Source of the DNA: Micavibrio aeruginosavorus ARL-13
GTDB taxonomy: Bacteria; Pseudomonadota; Alphaproteobacteria; Micavibrionales; Micavibrionaceae
Length of the DNA stretch: 64,000 nucleotides
Direction: 5' to 3'
NCBI RefSeq assembly: GCF_000226315.1
Contig: NC_016026.1
Span: 2,232,001 to 2,296,000 of the forward strand
Under the pieces are notes generated by a model that saw only the letters and a list, made by a program, of their open reading frames with translations, was not told the DNA's origin and made no database searches. Each line of letters opens with the position of its first letter. Position 1 is the stretch's first letter. The position numbers and the translations under genes were made by a program. Shown here in pieces: positions 35,656-45,615 of the stretch.

Positions 35656-36855
35656 ATGAAGCAGCGCATAAAAAATATTCGGAAGAACACCCACCTGATG
35701 GCCATCACCAGCCTGATGGCCTGTGCCGTTCTGACCGGCACATTGGCAAAACCCGCGCATGCCGCATGTTCTTCGCCCACCGCGCTGGCCGGAACGCTGG
35801 AATGGTTTTCCGGCACGACCGAATTCAAATATTGCGATGGAACAAACTGGCTGTCCATGGCCGGTGGGACGGTTACATGGGTCCAAAGCGGCAGCAACAT
35901 TTATTACAACACCGGCAATGTCGCAATCGGAACAACCAACTCGCAGGGCCTGAAACTGGCCGTCAATGGAGGCCTGCGCCTGGCCGACAGTGGTACTGCC
36001 TGCAATGCGACATATAAAGGGGTCATGCGCTACAGCGCGGCGAAAAATATTGAATTTTGTAACGGCACAAGCTGGAAGGCACTGGCCGGACCCACCATCG
36101 AAACATGCAGCGTACAGGAATACACAACACCGGGGTCGCACTCCTACACCGTTCTGCCCGGCTGCGAAGATCTGGCGATTGAGACTTATGGCGCAGGCGG
36201 CGGGGGTGGATATTCCACCTATGGCGGCGGCGGGGGTGGATCATCCCGCGTTCAGGATGAATCCAATACCATTATAGCACTCGGCGGGGGCGGCGGCGGC
36301 GGGGCCGGTGATTCATCGGCACAAGGTGGCGGCGGCGGCGGCGGGTATGGCAAAAAAATTGTCACGCTGAGCGCAGGCGATAACCTGTTGGTCGTTGTCG
36401 GCGAAGGTGGCGAAAGCGGATGCGGCACCAATGGCGGGACAGGTGGCAACCCGGATGGCGGCACATTCGGCAACAACAGCAATGGCGGAAACTCCACCTA
36501 TGGCGGCGGCGGCGGCGGCGATGGCGGCGGATATCGGGGCGGCGCATCCACCTATGGTGGCGGCGGTGGCGGTGGCGACGGCGTTAACAATGACGGGTCA
36601 ACAACCGATTATGGCGGCGCAGGTGGAGCGGACGCTCAATACCTGTGTGGAACATCCACCTATGGCGGTCCTTGTGGTGGCGAAAAATCCGGCGGGGGCG
36701 GTGGTAGCGGCATTGGCGATCTCGTCCTGCGCGGATTGAACGGCAATTCATTCCAGGGCGGACCGGCCGCCAATAATGGCCCGGGACAAGGGGCAACGGA
36801 CAGTTCTTCATGCGCACGCGGCGGCAATGGCAAAGTTGTCATTCGACCCTTCTAA
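35656..36855 (+). CDS. Secreted glycine-rich modular protein, copy 2
   Basis: 399 residues, module for module the same as copy 1: signal peptide ending AKPAHA, CSSPTALAGTLEWFSG, FKYCDGTNWLSM, a linker NVAIGTTNSQGLKLAVNGGL, IEFCNGTSWKAL, then YTTPGSHSYTVLPGCEDLAI and the Gly domain with YLCGTSTYGGPCGGEKSGGG and C-terminal GNGKVVIRPF. Starts 19 bases after copy 1; the two are tandem duplicates. Cysteines in C(D/N)GTxW motifs are conserved and may pair as disulphides. Confidence 0.8.
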   Translation: MKQRIKNIRKNTHLMAITSLMACAVLTGTLAKPAHAACSSPTALAGTLEWFSGTTEFKYCDGTNWLSMAGGTVTWVQSGSNIYYNTGNVAIGTTNSQGLKLAVNGGLRLADSGTACNATYKGVMRYSAAKNIEFCNGTSWKALAGPTIETCSVQEYTTPGSHSYTVLPGCEDLAIETYGAGGGGGYSTYGGGGGGSSRVQDESNTIIALGGGGGGGAGDSSAQGGGGGGGYGKKIVTLSAGDNLLVVVGEGGESGCGTNGGTGGNPDGGTFGNNSNGGNSTYGGGGGGDGGGYRGGASTYGGGGGGGDGVNNDGSTTDYGGAGGADAQYLCGTSTYGGPCGGEKSGGGGGSGIGDLVLRGLNGNSFQGGPAANNGPGQGATDSSSCARGGNGKVVIRPF

Positions 36856-36877
36856 ACACAACAGGACACACGCACAG

Positions 36878-38860
36878 ATGACCAACACAAAAACCCATCA
36901 CAGGCGATCCCACGGAATGCTCGTTCTGGCGTGCCTGTTGAGCACTGGAATAGTATCCGGCACGGCCCACGCGGCATGCAGCAGCCCGACCGCCGCCAGC
37001 GGATCTATTCAATATTCAACCGCATTGCAAGCGCACCTTTATTGCGATGGAACAACGTGGCGGGAATTTTCCGGATCGTTATGGAGCCGCAACACATCGG
37101 ACCTGACGGAGCTGTATTACAATACAGGCAATGTCGGGATTGGCCTGACCAGCCCCATCGTTCACCTGGACGTGTCTGGCAGCATTGGTATTGCCTACGA
37201 TTCGCAAACCTGCAACAGCACGATCGAAGGCACGTTGCGCTATAACCCCACGGACAAGAACTACTCCTATTGCGATGGAACCAGCTGGAAGGTCTTTGTC
37301 TCGGGCTATCAACCACCCCCCTACGACTGTGAACCCGTGTCCTTCACGACACCCGGGGAACATTCTTATACCGTCCTGTCCGGTTGCACCAACCTGACGT
37401 TCGACGCCTGGGGCGCGGGTGGCGGAGCCGGGTACAGTACCTATGGCGGTGGCGGTGGCGGATCGTCGCGCGTTGAAAAAATGTCGGACTCTTCCATCAT
37501 CGCCATTGGCGCAGGGGGGGGCGGCGGGGCCGGAAATACCGGTGGCGGCGCCGGAGGCGGCGGTGGTGGCGGATATGCCCGCAAAAAGACAACGCTGAGC
37601 GCGGGTGACGAGCTTTTGATCGTTGTTGGCGGCGGCGGGTATAACGGCTGTAGCGGGAGCGGCGGTATTGGCGGATACGTTATGGGCGGAACAGCCCCCG
37701 AAGGCAACGATGGCGGAAGCTCTACCTATGGCGGCGGCGGCGGCGGCGACGCCGGTTCGAGCGGAGGGTCATCAACGCAGGGCGGCGGCGGCGGCACGGG
37801 CGATGGCACCAACAATACCGCAACATCAACCAATGGCGGCGCAGGCGCCGCAGACCCGGCTTACATCTGTGGCACATCCACCAATGGCGGCAAATGCGGG
37901 GCCTATGGAACCGCTGGCGGCGGCGGATTCGGCACGGGCGACATCGTCCTGTTCGGCGGCCCTGGAAAGGAAGGCCCCGGCGGCAGAACCCCGGAAGGCG
38001 GAACGGGCACGGGTGCAACGGTTGGATCGCCATGCACATCCGCCACCAACCAAAAGGGCGGCGATGGCAAAATCACCATCACCCCCACCGCCCAGCTGAC
38101 CCCGACACCCTGCTCACCAATTCAGTTCGATACGCCGGGTGAACATCTTTATACCGTGCCATCCGGTTGCACGACATTGAGCATGGCGGCCTATGGGGCC
38201 GGTGGGGGTGGCGCGGTCACAACGGCCGCAGGCGGCGGCGGCGGGGCCAGTGCGGTCCAGTTGGCCAACGGTACAATTCAGGTTGTCGCAGGCGGTGGCG
38301 GCGGCGGGGCTGGCAACAGCTCAACAACGCGGGGTGGCGGCGGGGGCGGCGGATACGCACTGAAGACAACAAGCTACGCCGCCGGAACCATGTTGCGCGT
38401 CATCGTCGGTGAAGGCGGCTACAACGCCTGTACCGCCCGGGGCGGCCCCGGTGGCGGCGGAGGCAGAGACCAGGGATTGGGTGGCGATATAGCCGCTGGC
38501 AAGGCTGGCGTTTATGGCGGCGGTGGTGGCGGCGACGCTGGATGGGGCGGCGGATCATCCACCTATGGCGGCGCAGGCGGCAGCGGCGATGGAACCAACA
38601 ACGGATCAACCACCAGCTATGGCGGCGCAGGCGGCGCGGATGCGACATATGCCTGCGGCACATCGACCAACGGCGGGGCCTGTGGCGCCACACTGAATGG
38701 CGGCGGTGGCGGCGGCATCGGCGACACGGTGACCCAGGGCAGTGCCGGGTCCGGCGGCACAGGCGGCGCAGCCGCCAATGGCGGTCCCGGAACGGGCGGA
38801 AATGTCGGTAACAGTTGCGGCCAGGCCGGACATGGTCGTGTGGTGATTACACCAAGCTAA
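36878..38860 (+). CDS. Secreted glycine-rich modular protein, copy 3, with doubled Gly domain
   Basis: 660 residues from MTNTKTHHRRSHGML (AGGA upstream); an in-frame extension to 36776 would overlap copy 2 and is rejected. After the signal peptide (ending GTAHA) come the same CDGTTWREF and CDGTSWKVF modules around VGIGLTSPIVHLDVSGSIGI, then a PVSFTTPGEHSYTVLSGCTNL unit with a first Gly domain, and a second PIQFDTPGEHLYTVPSGCTTL unit with a second Gly domain. Each Gly domain ends in a K(I/V)xITP-type strand. The doubling shows that domain plus lead-in is the evolutionary unit. Tail overlaps the convergent DUF2062 gene by four bases. Confidence 0.8.
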   Translation: MTNTKTHHRRSHGMLVLACLLSTGIVSGTAHAACSSPTAASGSIQYSTALQAHLYCDGTTWREFSGSLWSRNTSDLTELYYNTGNVGIGLTSPIVHLDVSGSIGIAYDSQTCNSTIEGTLRYNPTDKNYSYCDGTSWKVFVSGYQPPPYDCEPVSFTTPGEHSYTVLSGCTNLTFDAWGAGGGAGYSTYGGGGGGSSRVEKMSDSSIIAIGAGGGGGAGNTGGGAGGGGGGGYARKKTTLSAGDELLIVVGGGGYNGCSGSGGIGGYVMGGTAPEGNDGGSSTYGGGGGGDAGSSGGSSTQGGGGGTGDGTNNTATSTNGGAGAADPAYICGTSTNGGKCGAYGTAGGGGFGTGDIVLFGGPGKEGPGGRTPEGGTGTGATVGSPCTSATNQKGGDGKITITPTAQLTPTPCSPIQFDTPGEHLYTVPSGCTTLSMAAYGAGGGGAVTTAAGGGGGASAVQLANGTIQVVAGGGGGGAGNSSTTRGGGGGGGYALKTTSYAAGTMLRVIVGEGGYNACTARGGPGGGGGRDQGLGGDIAAGKAGVYGGGGGGDAGWGGGSSTYGGAGGSGDGTNNGSTTSYGGAGGADATYACGTSTNGGACGATLNGGGGGGIGDTVTQGSAGSGGTGGAAANGGPGTGGNVGNSCGQAGHGRVVITPS

Positions 38861-39453
38861 TCGGTGTTATCGCCCTTTTCCCGCGCGGCGTGTTCACGAT
38901 GCAAAATCTTGTCGCGCAGTTTTTGCAAGCGTTCCGCGTGATAGGCTTTCTGCATCTGCTTCACCGGCCAATAACAGATCAGATACGCCACCGGCCATGA
39001 CACCAGCGCCAGCGTGTACCCACCCACCATCATCGGCAGGAATATTTTATACGGGTGCGCCATCAAAAAGGCGAAGGTGATATGGTCGGGCAATTCGACC
39101 ATACGAACATCCCAGAACAGACCGATGATAAACGCCCCCAACTGGTAAGACGCCCACCAGATCATCGGGAATGTGGTCGGATTACCGAATAATGTCCCGA
39201 TGGCCCCGGCAAAAACGTTCGCGCGTGTCACCAGCGCGACCCCGGCGGCCTGAACAATATGCGTCCCCATGATCGGGCTGAACGATACGGCCACACCCGC
39301 CGCCAGACCCGCCGTAATGGAATAGGATGAATCGGACCGGCGGAACATGCGGTGGCGGATATAATCCCATGTCCGTCCCCACCCCATGGATGGCCAGAGT
39401 ATTTCACGCAAACGCTTTATCGGGTGCAGCTTGGTGCGGCGGCGAAACAGCAT
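38857..39453 (-). CDS. DUF2062 membrane protein
   Basis: 198 residues. The DUF2062 signature SITAGLAAGVAVSFSPIMGTH is followed by FAGAIGTLFGNPTTFPMIWWASYQLG. Three hydrophobic helices (near 55-75, 80-105 and 140-160) indicate an inner-membrane protein, and the C-terminus is basic (KQMQKAYHAERLQKLRDKI). Function unknown. It lies 20 bases downstream of rsh on the same strand, suggesting co-transcription. Confidence 0.85.
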   Translation of the reverse strand: MLFRRRTKLHPIKRLREILWPSMGWGRTWDYIRHRMFRRSDSSYSITAGLAAGVAVSFSPIMGTHIVQAAGVALVTRANVFAGAIGTLFGNPTTFPMIWWASYQLGAFIIGLFWDVRMVELPDHITFAFLMAHPYKIFLPMMVGGYTLALVSWPVAYLICYWPVKQMQKAYHAERLQKLRDKILHREHAAREKGDNTD

Positions 39454-39473
39454 GATGGCGTATCACAAACCCG

Positions 39474-41645
39474 CTATCGCCCGCGGGACCGTTGCACCGA
39501 CGCAATCTGTGGCGTCGCGCGCAGGGCCGCGATGATATTGTTCAAATGTTTAATGTCGTTCACATAGACATCCAAAATCATATCCCAGAAATCAAGCGAC
39601 CGGTTCGTGATTTTCAAATTGGTGATGTTCCCGCCGTTTTTGCCGATCACAGTCGAAATGGTACCCAGCGCCCCGGCCACGTTGGCAATCGTCACATCAA
39701 TCCGGCCAATATGCGATTCCGGTGAATCCGGGCCATCACCCCATGATACGTCCAGCCAGCGTTCTGGCGTATCGGCGAAGTTTTCCAGCGTTTCACAATC
39801 AATCGTGTGAATGGTCACGCCCTTACCCGTCGTCACAATCCCGACGATCCGGTCACCCGGCAGCGGGTGGCAGCAACGGGCAAAGTGAACGGCCATGCCG
39901 GGGATCAGCCCCTTAATCGGCATCGGGCGGGATGATGATTCCGCCTTGCGCCCCGTTACGCCAGCCTCGGCCACATCCATTTCATTGGGCTTGCGCGCCG
40001 GTGCGGCCTTGTGGCTGGGGAAAATGGCGCGGAACACGTCGCGGGCCACGAAATTGCCCTGACCAATCCCGGCCAGAATATCATCGACCACTTCCGCCCC
40101 GCGGAATTGGTTCAAAATACCGGCCAGACCCTTTTCACTATATTCGTAGCCTTCGGCCTGAAACACTTTCTGCAACATCGCGCGGCCCAGCGTCGCATAT
40201 TCATCACGCTGTTGCTGGCGCACGTAACGGCGAATGTGCGACCGCGCTTTGCCGGTGGCCACAAACCGTTCCCATGTCGGTGACGGCGTCTGGTTCTTGG
40301 CCGTGATAATATCGACCTGATCCCCGTTTTGCAGCTTGGTGTTCAGCGGCGCAATCCGTCCGTTGATCTTTGCCCCTGTGCAACGGTCACCGACGTTGGA
40401 GTGAATGGCATAGGCGAAATCGACCGGGGTCGACCCGTTCGGCAACTCCATCAAATCGCCCTTGGGCGTAAAGACGAACACCTGATCCTGGAACAATTCC
40501 AGTTTGGTATTCTCCAAAAACTCTTCCGGACGCTGTTCGTTTTCAATCAGGTCGAGCAATTCACGCAACCAGCGGAACTGGCGCGCATCTTTCATATCCG
40601 CTTTCGATGCACCGCCCTTGTACGCCCAGTGCGCGGCCACGCCCAGATCGGCCTCTTCGTTCATGTCCTTGGTGCGGATTTGCACCTCGATCCGCTGGTT
40701 TTCCGGACCGATCACCGTCGTGTGAATGGAGCGATAACCGTTGGGCTTCGGCGTCGAGATATAATCTTTGAAGCGCCCCGGCACGGTCGGATACTGGCTG
40801 TGGATGATACCCAGCACGTGGTAGCATTGCTCAACATTATCCACCAACACACGGAACGCCATGATGTCGGATAATTGTTCGAACGATACGTTCTTGCGCT
40901 GCATCTTGCGCCAGATGGAATAGCGCGTTTTTTCGCGCCCCAGCACAACGCCGTTAATCCCGGCATCTTTCAGCGTCTTGCTCAACGCCTTGATGATGGT
41001 ATCGGCCATATCCGTGCCTTCCTGGCGCAGATAGGACAGGCGGTTGGTGATGCTTTCGCGCGCTTCCGGATTCATCACGCCAAAGGCGCGGTCTTCCAAT
41101 TCTTCCTTGATCTGGTGGATACCGATACGTTCCGCCAGCGGCGCATAAATTTCCAGCGTTTCGCGCGCGATGCGACGCTGTTTTTCCGGCTTCGCGATGT
41201 GGTGAATGGTGCGCATATTGTGCAACCGGTCGGCCAGCTTGACCAACAGCACACGAATATCATCCGACATGGCCAGAACCAGCTTGCGGAAGTTTTCCGC
41301 CTGCTTGCCCTCAACCGTCTGGCCTTCGATCCGGGACAGTTTGCTGACGCCGTTGACCATGTTGGCCACATCATCGCCGAAGAGTTTTTTCAACTCTTCC
41401 ATCGTCGCATCGGTGTCTTCCAGCGTATCATGCAGGATGGCCGTCACAATCGTGGCCGGGTCCATTTTCATATCGGCCAGAATGGCCGCGACCTCAACCG
41501 GGTGCGTATAATACGGCTCGCCCGAGGCGCGGACCTGCCCGTCATGCTTCACCCGCGCATATTCGATCGCCCGCTCAATCAAAGCGGGGTCGATGTCGGG
41601 ATTATAGGTCTTGATCTGGTCGACCAGATCGCTGGACAGGCTCAT
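39474..41645 (-). CDS. rsh: Bifunctional (p)ppGpp synthetase/hydrolase, RelA/SpoT homologue
   Basis: 723 residues with the complete fused architecture: HD hydrolase (YYTHPVEVAAIL, ATILHDTLEDTDAT, LVKLADRLHNMRT), synthetase (YRSIHTTVIGPENQRIEVQIRTKDMN), TGS (VFVFTPKGDLMELPNGSTPVDFAY), then a conserved-Cys region (HFARCCHPLPGD) and ACT domain (LGTISTVIGKNGGNITNL). The hydrolase HD residues are intact, so it likely both makes and degrades (p)ppGpp. No good ribosome-binding site precedes the ATG. Confidence 0.97.
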   Translation of the reverse strand: MSLSSDLVDQIKTYNPDIDPALIERAIEYARVKHDGQVRASGEPYYTHPVEVAAILADMKMDPATIVTAILHDTLEDTDATMEELKKLFGDDVANMVNGVSKLSRIEGQTVEGKQAENFRKLVLAMSDDIRVLLVKLADRLHNMRTIHHIAKPEKQRRIARETLEIYAPLAERIGIHQIKEELEDRAFGVMNPEARESITNRLSYLRQEGTDMADTIIKALSKTLKDAGINGVVLGREKTRYSIWRKMQRKNVSFEQLSDIMAFRVLVDNVEQCYHVLGIIHSQYPTVPGRFKDYISTPKPNGYRSIHTTVIGPENQRIEVQIRTKDMNEEADLGVAAHWAYKGGASKADMKDARQFRWLRELLDLIENEQRPEEFLENTKLELFQDQVFVFTPKGDLMELPNGSTPVDFAYAIHSNVGDRCTGAKINGRIAPLNTKLQNGDQVDIITAKNQTPSPTWERFVATGKARSHIRRYVRQQQRDEYATLGRAMLQKVFQAEGYEYSEKGLAGILNQFRGAEVVDDILAGIGQGNFVARDVFRAIFPSHKAAPARKPNEMDVAEAGVTGRKAESSSRPMPIKGLIPGMAVHFARCCHPLPGDRIVGIVTTGKGVTIHTIDCETLENFADTPERWLDVSWGDGPDSPESHIGRIDVTIANVAGALGTISTVIGKNGGNITNLKITNRSLDFWDMILDVYVNDIKHLNNIIAALRATPQIASVQRSRGR

Positions 41646-41703
41646 GGAAAGGGCACCACGCGGGATGAAAAACGACTTCAGTAATATAAAGGGGATACGG
41701 GAA

Positions 41704-41731
41704 TAAAAAAGCCGGGTTTCCCCGGCTTTTT
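41704..41731 (-). terminator. Intrinsic terminator after rpoZ
   Basis: AAAAGCCGGGG-AAA-CCCGGCTTTTTT on the minus strand, 25 bases after the rpoZ stop. It separates rpoZ from rsh. Confidence 0.85.
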
Positions 41732-41755
41732 ACGAATTCTTACGCGCGGACCCGC

Positions 41756-42172
41756 TTACAGGTCGTCATCGCCATCCGGAACGCCGCCAGCCAGATCTTC
41801 CAACGACGGTTCGCCATCGTCGTCACCGAAATCGTCGTCATCATCGGAATCACGATCCAGATCCATCGCGGCGGATTGGGCGGCCAGCGCATTCCACTCT
41901 TCTTCGCCATCCATCTGGTCGATGATGTCTTCGCTGTCGTCCATTTCGATGACGCGCTGGTTGTTGCGGATCAGCTCTTCTTTCAAATCTTCAACGCCAA
42001 CGGTTTCTTCGGCGATTTCGCGCAAAGCCACAACCGGGTTTTTGTCGTTGTCGCGATCCAGCGTCAAAGCCGCGCCGGAGCCGATTTTGCGCGCCCGTTG
42101 GGCGGCCAGCATGACCAGTTCGAACCGGTTTGCTACTTTTTCAACGCAATCTTCTACGGTAACGCGTGCCAT
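41756..42172 (-). CDS. rpoZ: DNA-directed RNA polymerase omega subunit
   Basis: 138 residues from [20 protein letters not shown] (AAGAAGGA upstream); the longer frame to 42310 is judged untranslated. Omega motifs: [19 protein letters not shown] and [18 protein letters not shown]. The C-terminal half is very acidic ([17 protein letters not shown]). E. coli omega (91 residues) lacks that tail, which is common in some alphaproteobacteria in shorter form. Omega stabilises RNA polymerase and is part of a ppGpp site in some bacteria; rsh is next. Confidence 0.95.
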   Translation of the reverse strand: MARVTVEDCVEKVANRFELVMLAAQRARKIGSGAALTLDRDNDKNPVVALREIAEETVGVEDLKEELIRNNQRVIEMDDSEDIIDQMDGEEEWNALAAQSAAMDLDRDSDDDDDFGDDDGEPSLEDLAGGVPDGDDDL

Positions 42173-42524
42173 TCGTGGGTCCTTCTTAAAGGGAAAATCC
42201 TTGAAAACTTCCCGGTTTATACGGGGTTGTGGACAAAAGTGCAAGCCCGAAGCGGCCCAAAATCCATAACGTGGACCCATACACGCCGCACAACCCGGGT
42301 CTGTCATCACCGCCCCTTGTCACGCGGCATCCCTCGGCCTATCTCCACCTGCCTATGCCGAGGTCTAGCATCTTGGGAAAATTTGCTTTTTTGGTTCATA
42401 TTATGTTGAAATGATGTAGAATATCCTTATATGAAGAACTGCTAATATTTTTTTGCCAAGGCTCATAATATCCTTGCTAAAAATGCTAACCGATTGATTT
42501 TGTACAGAAAGAACACATAGCATC
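42173..42524. other. Intergenic region between rpoZ and the NYN-domain gene
   Basis: 352 bases with divergent promoters expected. The right half (42375-42520) is AT-rich with two direct copies of AATATCCTT (near 42421 and 42467) and TGCTAA repeats, possible binding sites. No coding or RNA feature recognised. Confidence 0.4.
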
Positions 42525-43193
42525 ATGCGTCGCCAAAAAAACCAGATTGCAAACATCCCCTTCTATCCTGAAGAGAAGCTTGCTTTGTTCATCGACGGGT
42601 CGAACCTGTACGCCGCCGCGCGCGCGCTGGAATTCGACATTGATTATCGCCTGCTCCTGAAATGGGCGGCGGATCAGGGCCGCTTGGTTCGGGCGCTGTA
42701 TTACACCGCTCTGATCGAAGATCAGGAATATTCGCCGATCCGCCCGCTGGTCGATTGGCTGGATTATAACGGCTACACCATGGTGACCAAACCGACGAAG
42801 GAATTCGTTGATGCCCAGGGCCGCCGCAAGATCAAAGGCAATATGGATATCGAACTGGCCATCGACATGATGGAAATGGCCGACAATGTCGACCACATCA
42901 TGCTGTTCTCCGGCGATGGTGATTTCCGCCGCCTGATCGAAGCCGTTCAGCGCAAGGGCGTGCGCGTCACCGTTGTCTCCTCAATCAAAACCAGCCCGCC
43001 AATGGTGGCTGATGAACTGCGCCGTCAGGCCGACCATTTCCTGGAACTGGAAATGCTGGCCAACGCCATCCAACGCGCCGGCGGCCCGCGCACTGCGGCC
43101 AACGCCCAACCCGCCACCGATGGCATGGATGACGAAGATGAAGACGACAATTTCGGCAACGCCCTGCCCCCGAGCATTCTGGGCGCCGAATAA
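42525..43193 (+). CDS. NYN (LabA/DUF88) domain protein
   Basis: 222 residues. The PIN-like NYN nuclease fold shows ALFIDGSNLYAAARALEF (first Asp), KGNMDIELAIDMMEMADNVDHIML (middle acidic residues) and FSGDGDFRRLIEAVQRKGVRVTVV (second Asp pair). LabA/NYN proteins are predicted RNases; some act in circadian output or RNA processing. The tail is acidic (DDEDEDDNFG). Monocistronic. Confidence 0.88.
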   Translation: MRRQKNQIANIPFYPEEKLALFIDGSNLYAAARALEFDIDYRLLLKWAADQGRLVRALYYTALIEDQEYSPIRPLVDWLDYNGYTMVTKPTKEFVDAQGRRKIKGNMDIELAIDMMEMADNVDHIMLFSGDGDFRRLIEAVQRKGVRVTVVSSIKTSPPMVADELRRQADHFLELEMLANAIQRAGGPRTAANAQPATDGMDDEDEDDNFGNALPPSILGAE

Positions 43194-43210
43194 GCGACAA
43201 ACGAAACAAC

Positions 43211-43248
43211 AAAAAACGGTCCCGAAAATCGATCGGGACCGTTTTTTT
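43211..43248. terminator. Bidirectional intrinsic terminator
   Basis: AAAAAACGGTCCCGA ... TCGGGACCGTTTTTTT between convergent NYN and accC genes: ten-base stem with A and T runs. Confidence 0.92.
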
Positions 43249-43269
43249 ATTCTCTGAAAACCACCGCGC

Positions 43270-44610
43270 TTAGCGTTCGGCCAGTTTCTTTTCCAGCCAG
43301 TGAATATTGTATTCACCCGACGTGAATTCCGGCTGTTCGCTGATCCACAATTGCAGGGGCAATGTTGTCTTCACGCCCTCGACCACCGTTTCGGTGATGG
43401 CACGGCGCAGACGGCGGATGCATTCATCGCGGTTGCGGCCATGCACGATCAGCTTGCCCACCATGGAGTCATAGTACGGCGGAATGCGATAGCCGCCATA
43501 AATCGCGGAATCAAACCGCACACCCAAACCGCCCGGGGCGTGGAATTGCGTGATCGTGCCCGGGGACGGCATAAACGTGTCCGGATCTTCGGCATTGATA
43601 CGGATTTCGATGGCATGACCACGCAAATGAATGCGGTCCTTGTTCACGCTCAACGGCTCGCCCGCGGCCACACGGATTTGTTCGGCGATCAAATCGATGC
43701 CCGTGATCATTTCCGTGACCGGGTGTTCCACCTGAATCCGGGTGTTCATTTCCATGAAGAAGAATTGCCCGTTTTCGTACAGGAATTCGATTGTGCCCGC
43801 GCCGCGATAGCCCATTTTGCGGATCACTTCGGCGGCCAGCGACCCGATCTGGTCACGCTCTTCCGCGCTCAAAACCGGGGACGGGGCTTCTTCAACCAAT
43901 TTCTGGTGGCGACGCTGGGTGGAGCAATCGCGTTCACCCAAATGGATGGCGTTGCCATGCGTATCACCGAATACCTGGATTTCGATGTGACGCGGCTTCT
44001 CCAGATATTTTTCAACGTATACGGTGTCATCGCCAAAGTTTGCTTTGGCTTCGGACCGGGCCGTGGAATACGCTTCCTGAAACTCTTCGGGGCTGCGGAC
44101 CACTTTCATACCCTTGCCGCCGCCGCCGGATGCGGCCTTGATCAGGACCGGGTAACCCGCTTCCTTGGCAAATGCCAAGCCTTCTTCAACCGATTCCAGC
44201 GCCCCTTCGGACCCCGGCACAACCGGCAAACCCAGCGCTTTCACCGTTTTCTTGGCCATCACCTTGTCGCCCATCGTGGCGATATGTTCCGGCTTCGGTC
44301 CGATGAACACGAAACCGTGTTCTTCGACCATGCGAGCGAATTGTTCGTTTTCCGACAGGAACCCGTAACCCGGGTGAATGGCCTCAGCCCCCGTTACGGT
44401 GGCCGCGGTCAAAATCGCCGGAATGTTCAGATAGCTTTCGCGTGAGGGTGCCGGGCCGATACAGACGCTTTCATCCGCCAGACGCACAGCCATGGCATTG
44501 GCATCAGCGGTCGAGTGAACAGCCACAGTTTGAATACCCATCTCGCGACAGGCGCGGATGATACGCAGGGCAATCTCGCCCCGGTTCGCAATCAGGATTT
44601 TCTTAAACAT
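43270..44610 (-). CDS. accC: Acetyl-CoA carboxylase biotin carboxylase subunit
   Basis: 446 residues, starting [20 protein letters not shown]. The ATP-grasp Gly-rich loop [12 protein letters not shown] and the active-site segments [17 protein letters not shown] and [13 protein letters not shown] are present. It carboxylates biotin on AccB, the first step of fatty-acid synthesis. It follows accB by 22 bases, the standard accBC operon. Confidence 0.98.
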   Translation of the reverse strand: MFKKILIANRGEIALRIIRACREMGIQTVAVHSTADANAMAVRLADESVCIGPAPSRESYLNIPAILTAATVTGAEAIHPGYGFLSENEQFARMVEEHGFVFIGPKPEHIATMGDKVMAKKTVKALGLPVVPGSEGALESVEEGLAFAKEAGYPVLIKAASGGGGKGMKVVRSPEEFQEAYSTARSEAKANFGDDTVYVEKYLEKPRHIEIQVFGDTHGNAIHLGERDCSTQRRHQKLVEEAPSPVLSAEERDQIGSLAAEVIRKMGYRGAGTIEFLYENGQFFFMEMNTRIQVEHPVTEMITGIDLIAEQIRVAAGEPLSVNKDRIHLRGHAIEIRINAEDPDTFMPSPGTITQFHAPGGLGVRFDSAIYGGYRIPPYYDSMVGKLIVHGRNRDECIRRLRRAITETVVEGVKTTLPLQLWISEQPEFTSGEYNIHWLEKKLAER

Positions 44611-44632
44611 GATGTCCGCTTCTTATCGCTAC

Positions 44633-45085
44633 TTACTCGATGACCATCAAAACGTCGCCGTATTCAACAGGCTGACCGTTTTCGATAGCGATTTGCGTCA
44701 CAACGCCGCCTTTTTGGGCCTTGATCGGGTTCATCACCTTCATGGCTTCAATAATCAGCAGCGTATCACCCGCCTTCACCGTTGCGCCCTTCTGTACAAA
44801 GGACGGCGCACCCGGTTCAGCCTGCAGATAGGCGGTGCCCACCATCGGCGAAACAACAGCGCCCGGATGGTTGCCAGCAACCGTCGACGGCGCCGACAGG
44901 TTTGCGGCCTGCGGAATGGTCGGGTCGGACGCCATGCTGACCGGCATCGGTGCGCTGCCGCTGAACACGGCACCACCGCGTGCAACGCGGATGACCTGTT
45001 CGCCTTCGGCGACTTCGATCTCCGTCAGATGGGTTTCGTCCAGAAGTTCCGCCAGCTTGCGGATGGCTTTTTCGTCAATTTTCAT
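44633..45085 (-). CDS. accB: Acetyl-CoA carboxylase biotin carboxyl carrier protein
   Basis: 150 residues. N-terminal helix KIDEKAIRKLAELLDETHLTE, Pro/Ala linker, and C-terminal biotinyl domain with the biotinylated Lys in EAMKVMNPIKAQKGG, flanked by VSPMVGTAYLQAEPGA. It carries carboxybiotin from AccC to the carboxyltransferase. Its upstream gap to aroQ is 95 bases. Confidence 0.98.
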   Translation of the reverse strand: MKIDEKAIRKLAELLDETHLTEIEVAEGEQVIRVARGGAVFSGSAPMPVSMASDPTIPQAANLSAPSTVAGNHPGAVVSPMVGTAYLQAEPGAPSFVQKGATVKAGDTLLIIEAMKVMNPIKAQKGGVVTQIAIENGQPVEYGDVLMVIE

Positions 45086-45180
45086 GGGATATCAATACCC
45101 TGCCTTCATAAGGTTTAATCGTGCACTTGCTTACAGAAGGATGCGGGAAATGTCAAAGGGGAACCGCACCCTCCCCCCTG

Positions 45181-45615
45181 TCAATTTGACAATAAGTGTT
45201 CAATTCCAAGGAGATAGCCCTGCGGCCCCATCCCTTTGAACACGGCCGAAGCGACCGGCTCGACATAGGAAATGTGCCGAAACGGCTCCCGCGTGGATGG
45301 GTCGGACAGATGCACCTCCACCACCGGGACGTGCAAAATCTTCAGCGCGTCATGGATCGCCACAGACGTATGGGTATAGGCCGCCGCATTGATCACGACA
45401 CCAACCAGATCCGGGTCATGCGCCACCTCCTGAATCCAGTCGACCAGAACACCTTCATGGTTGGATTGGCGGAAATCAATCTCATGCCCCGCCTTGGCGC
45501 CCGCCGCACGGCACAGCGCCTCGATATCGCCCAGCGTTGTCGTGCCGTAAATATCGGGTTCGCGCCGCCCCAGCATGTTCAGGTTCGGCCCGTTGAGGAC
45601 CAGAATCTTTTTCAT
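45181..45615 (-). CDS. aroQ: 3-dehydroquinate dehydratase, type II
   Basis: 144 residues: KKILVLNGPNLNMLGRREPDIYG (catalytic Arg/Tyr loop), FRQSNHEGVLVDWIQE, VVINAAAYTHTSVAIHDAL, VEVHLSDPSTREPFRHISYVE. It dehydrates 3-dehydroquinate in the shikimate pathway. Often it precedes accBC, as here. The copper chaperone gene ends on the base adjacent to its ATG. Confidence 0.97.
   Translation of the reverse strand: MKKILVLNGPNLNMLGRREPDIYGTTTLGDIEALCRAAGAKAGHEIDFRQSNHEGVLVDWIQEVAHDPDLVGVVINAAAYTHTSVAIHDALKILHVPVVEVHLSDPSTREPFRHISYVEPVASAVFKGMGPQGYLLGIEHLLSN

Noticed and set aside
36776-36877. Upstream extension of glycine-rich copy 3
   Set aside because: Overlaps copy 2; the downstream ATG has an AGGA and starts a signal peptide.
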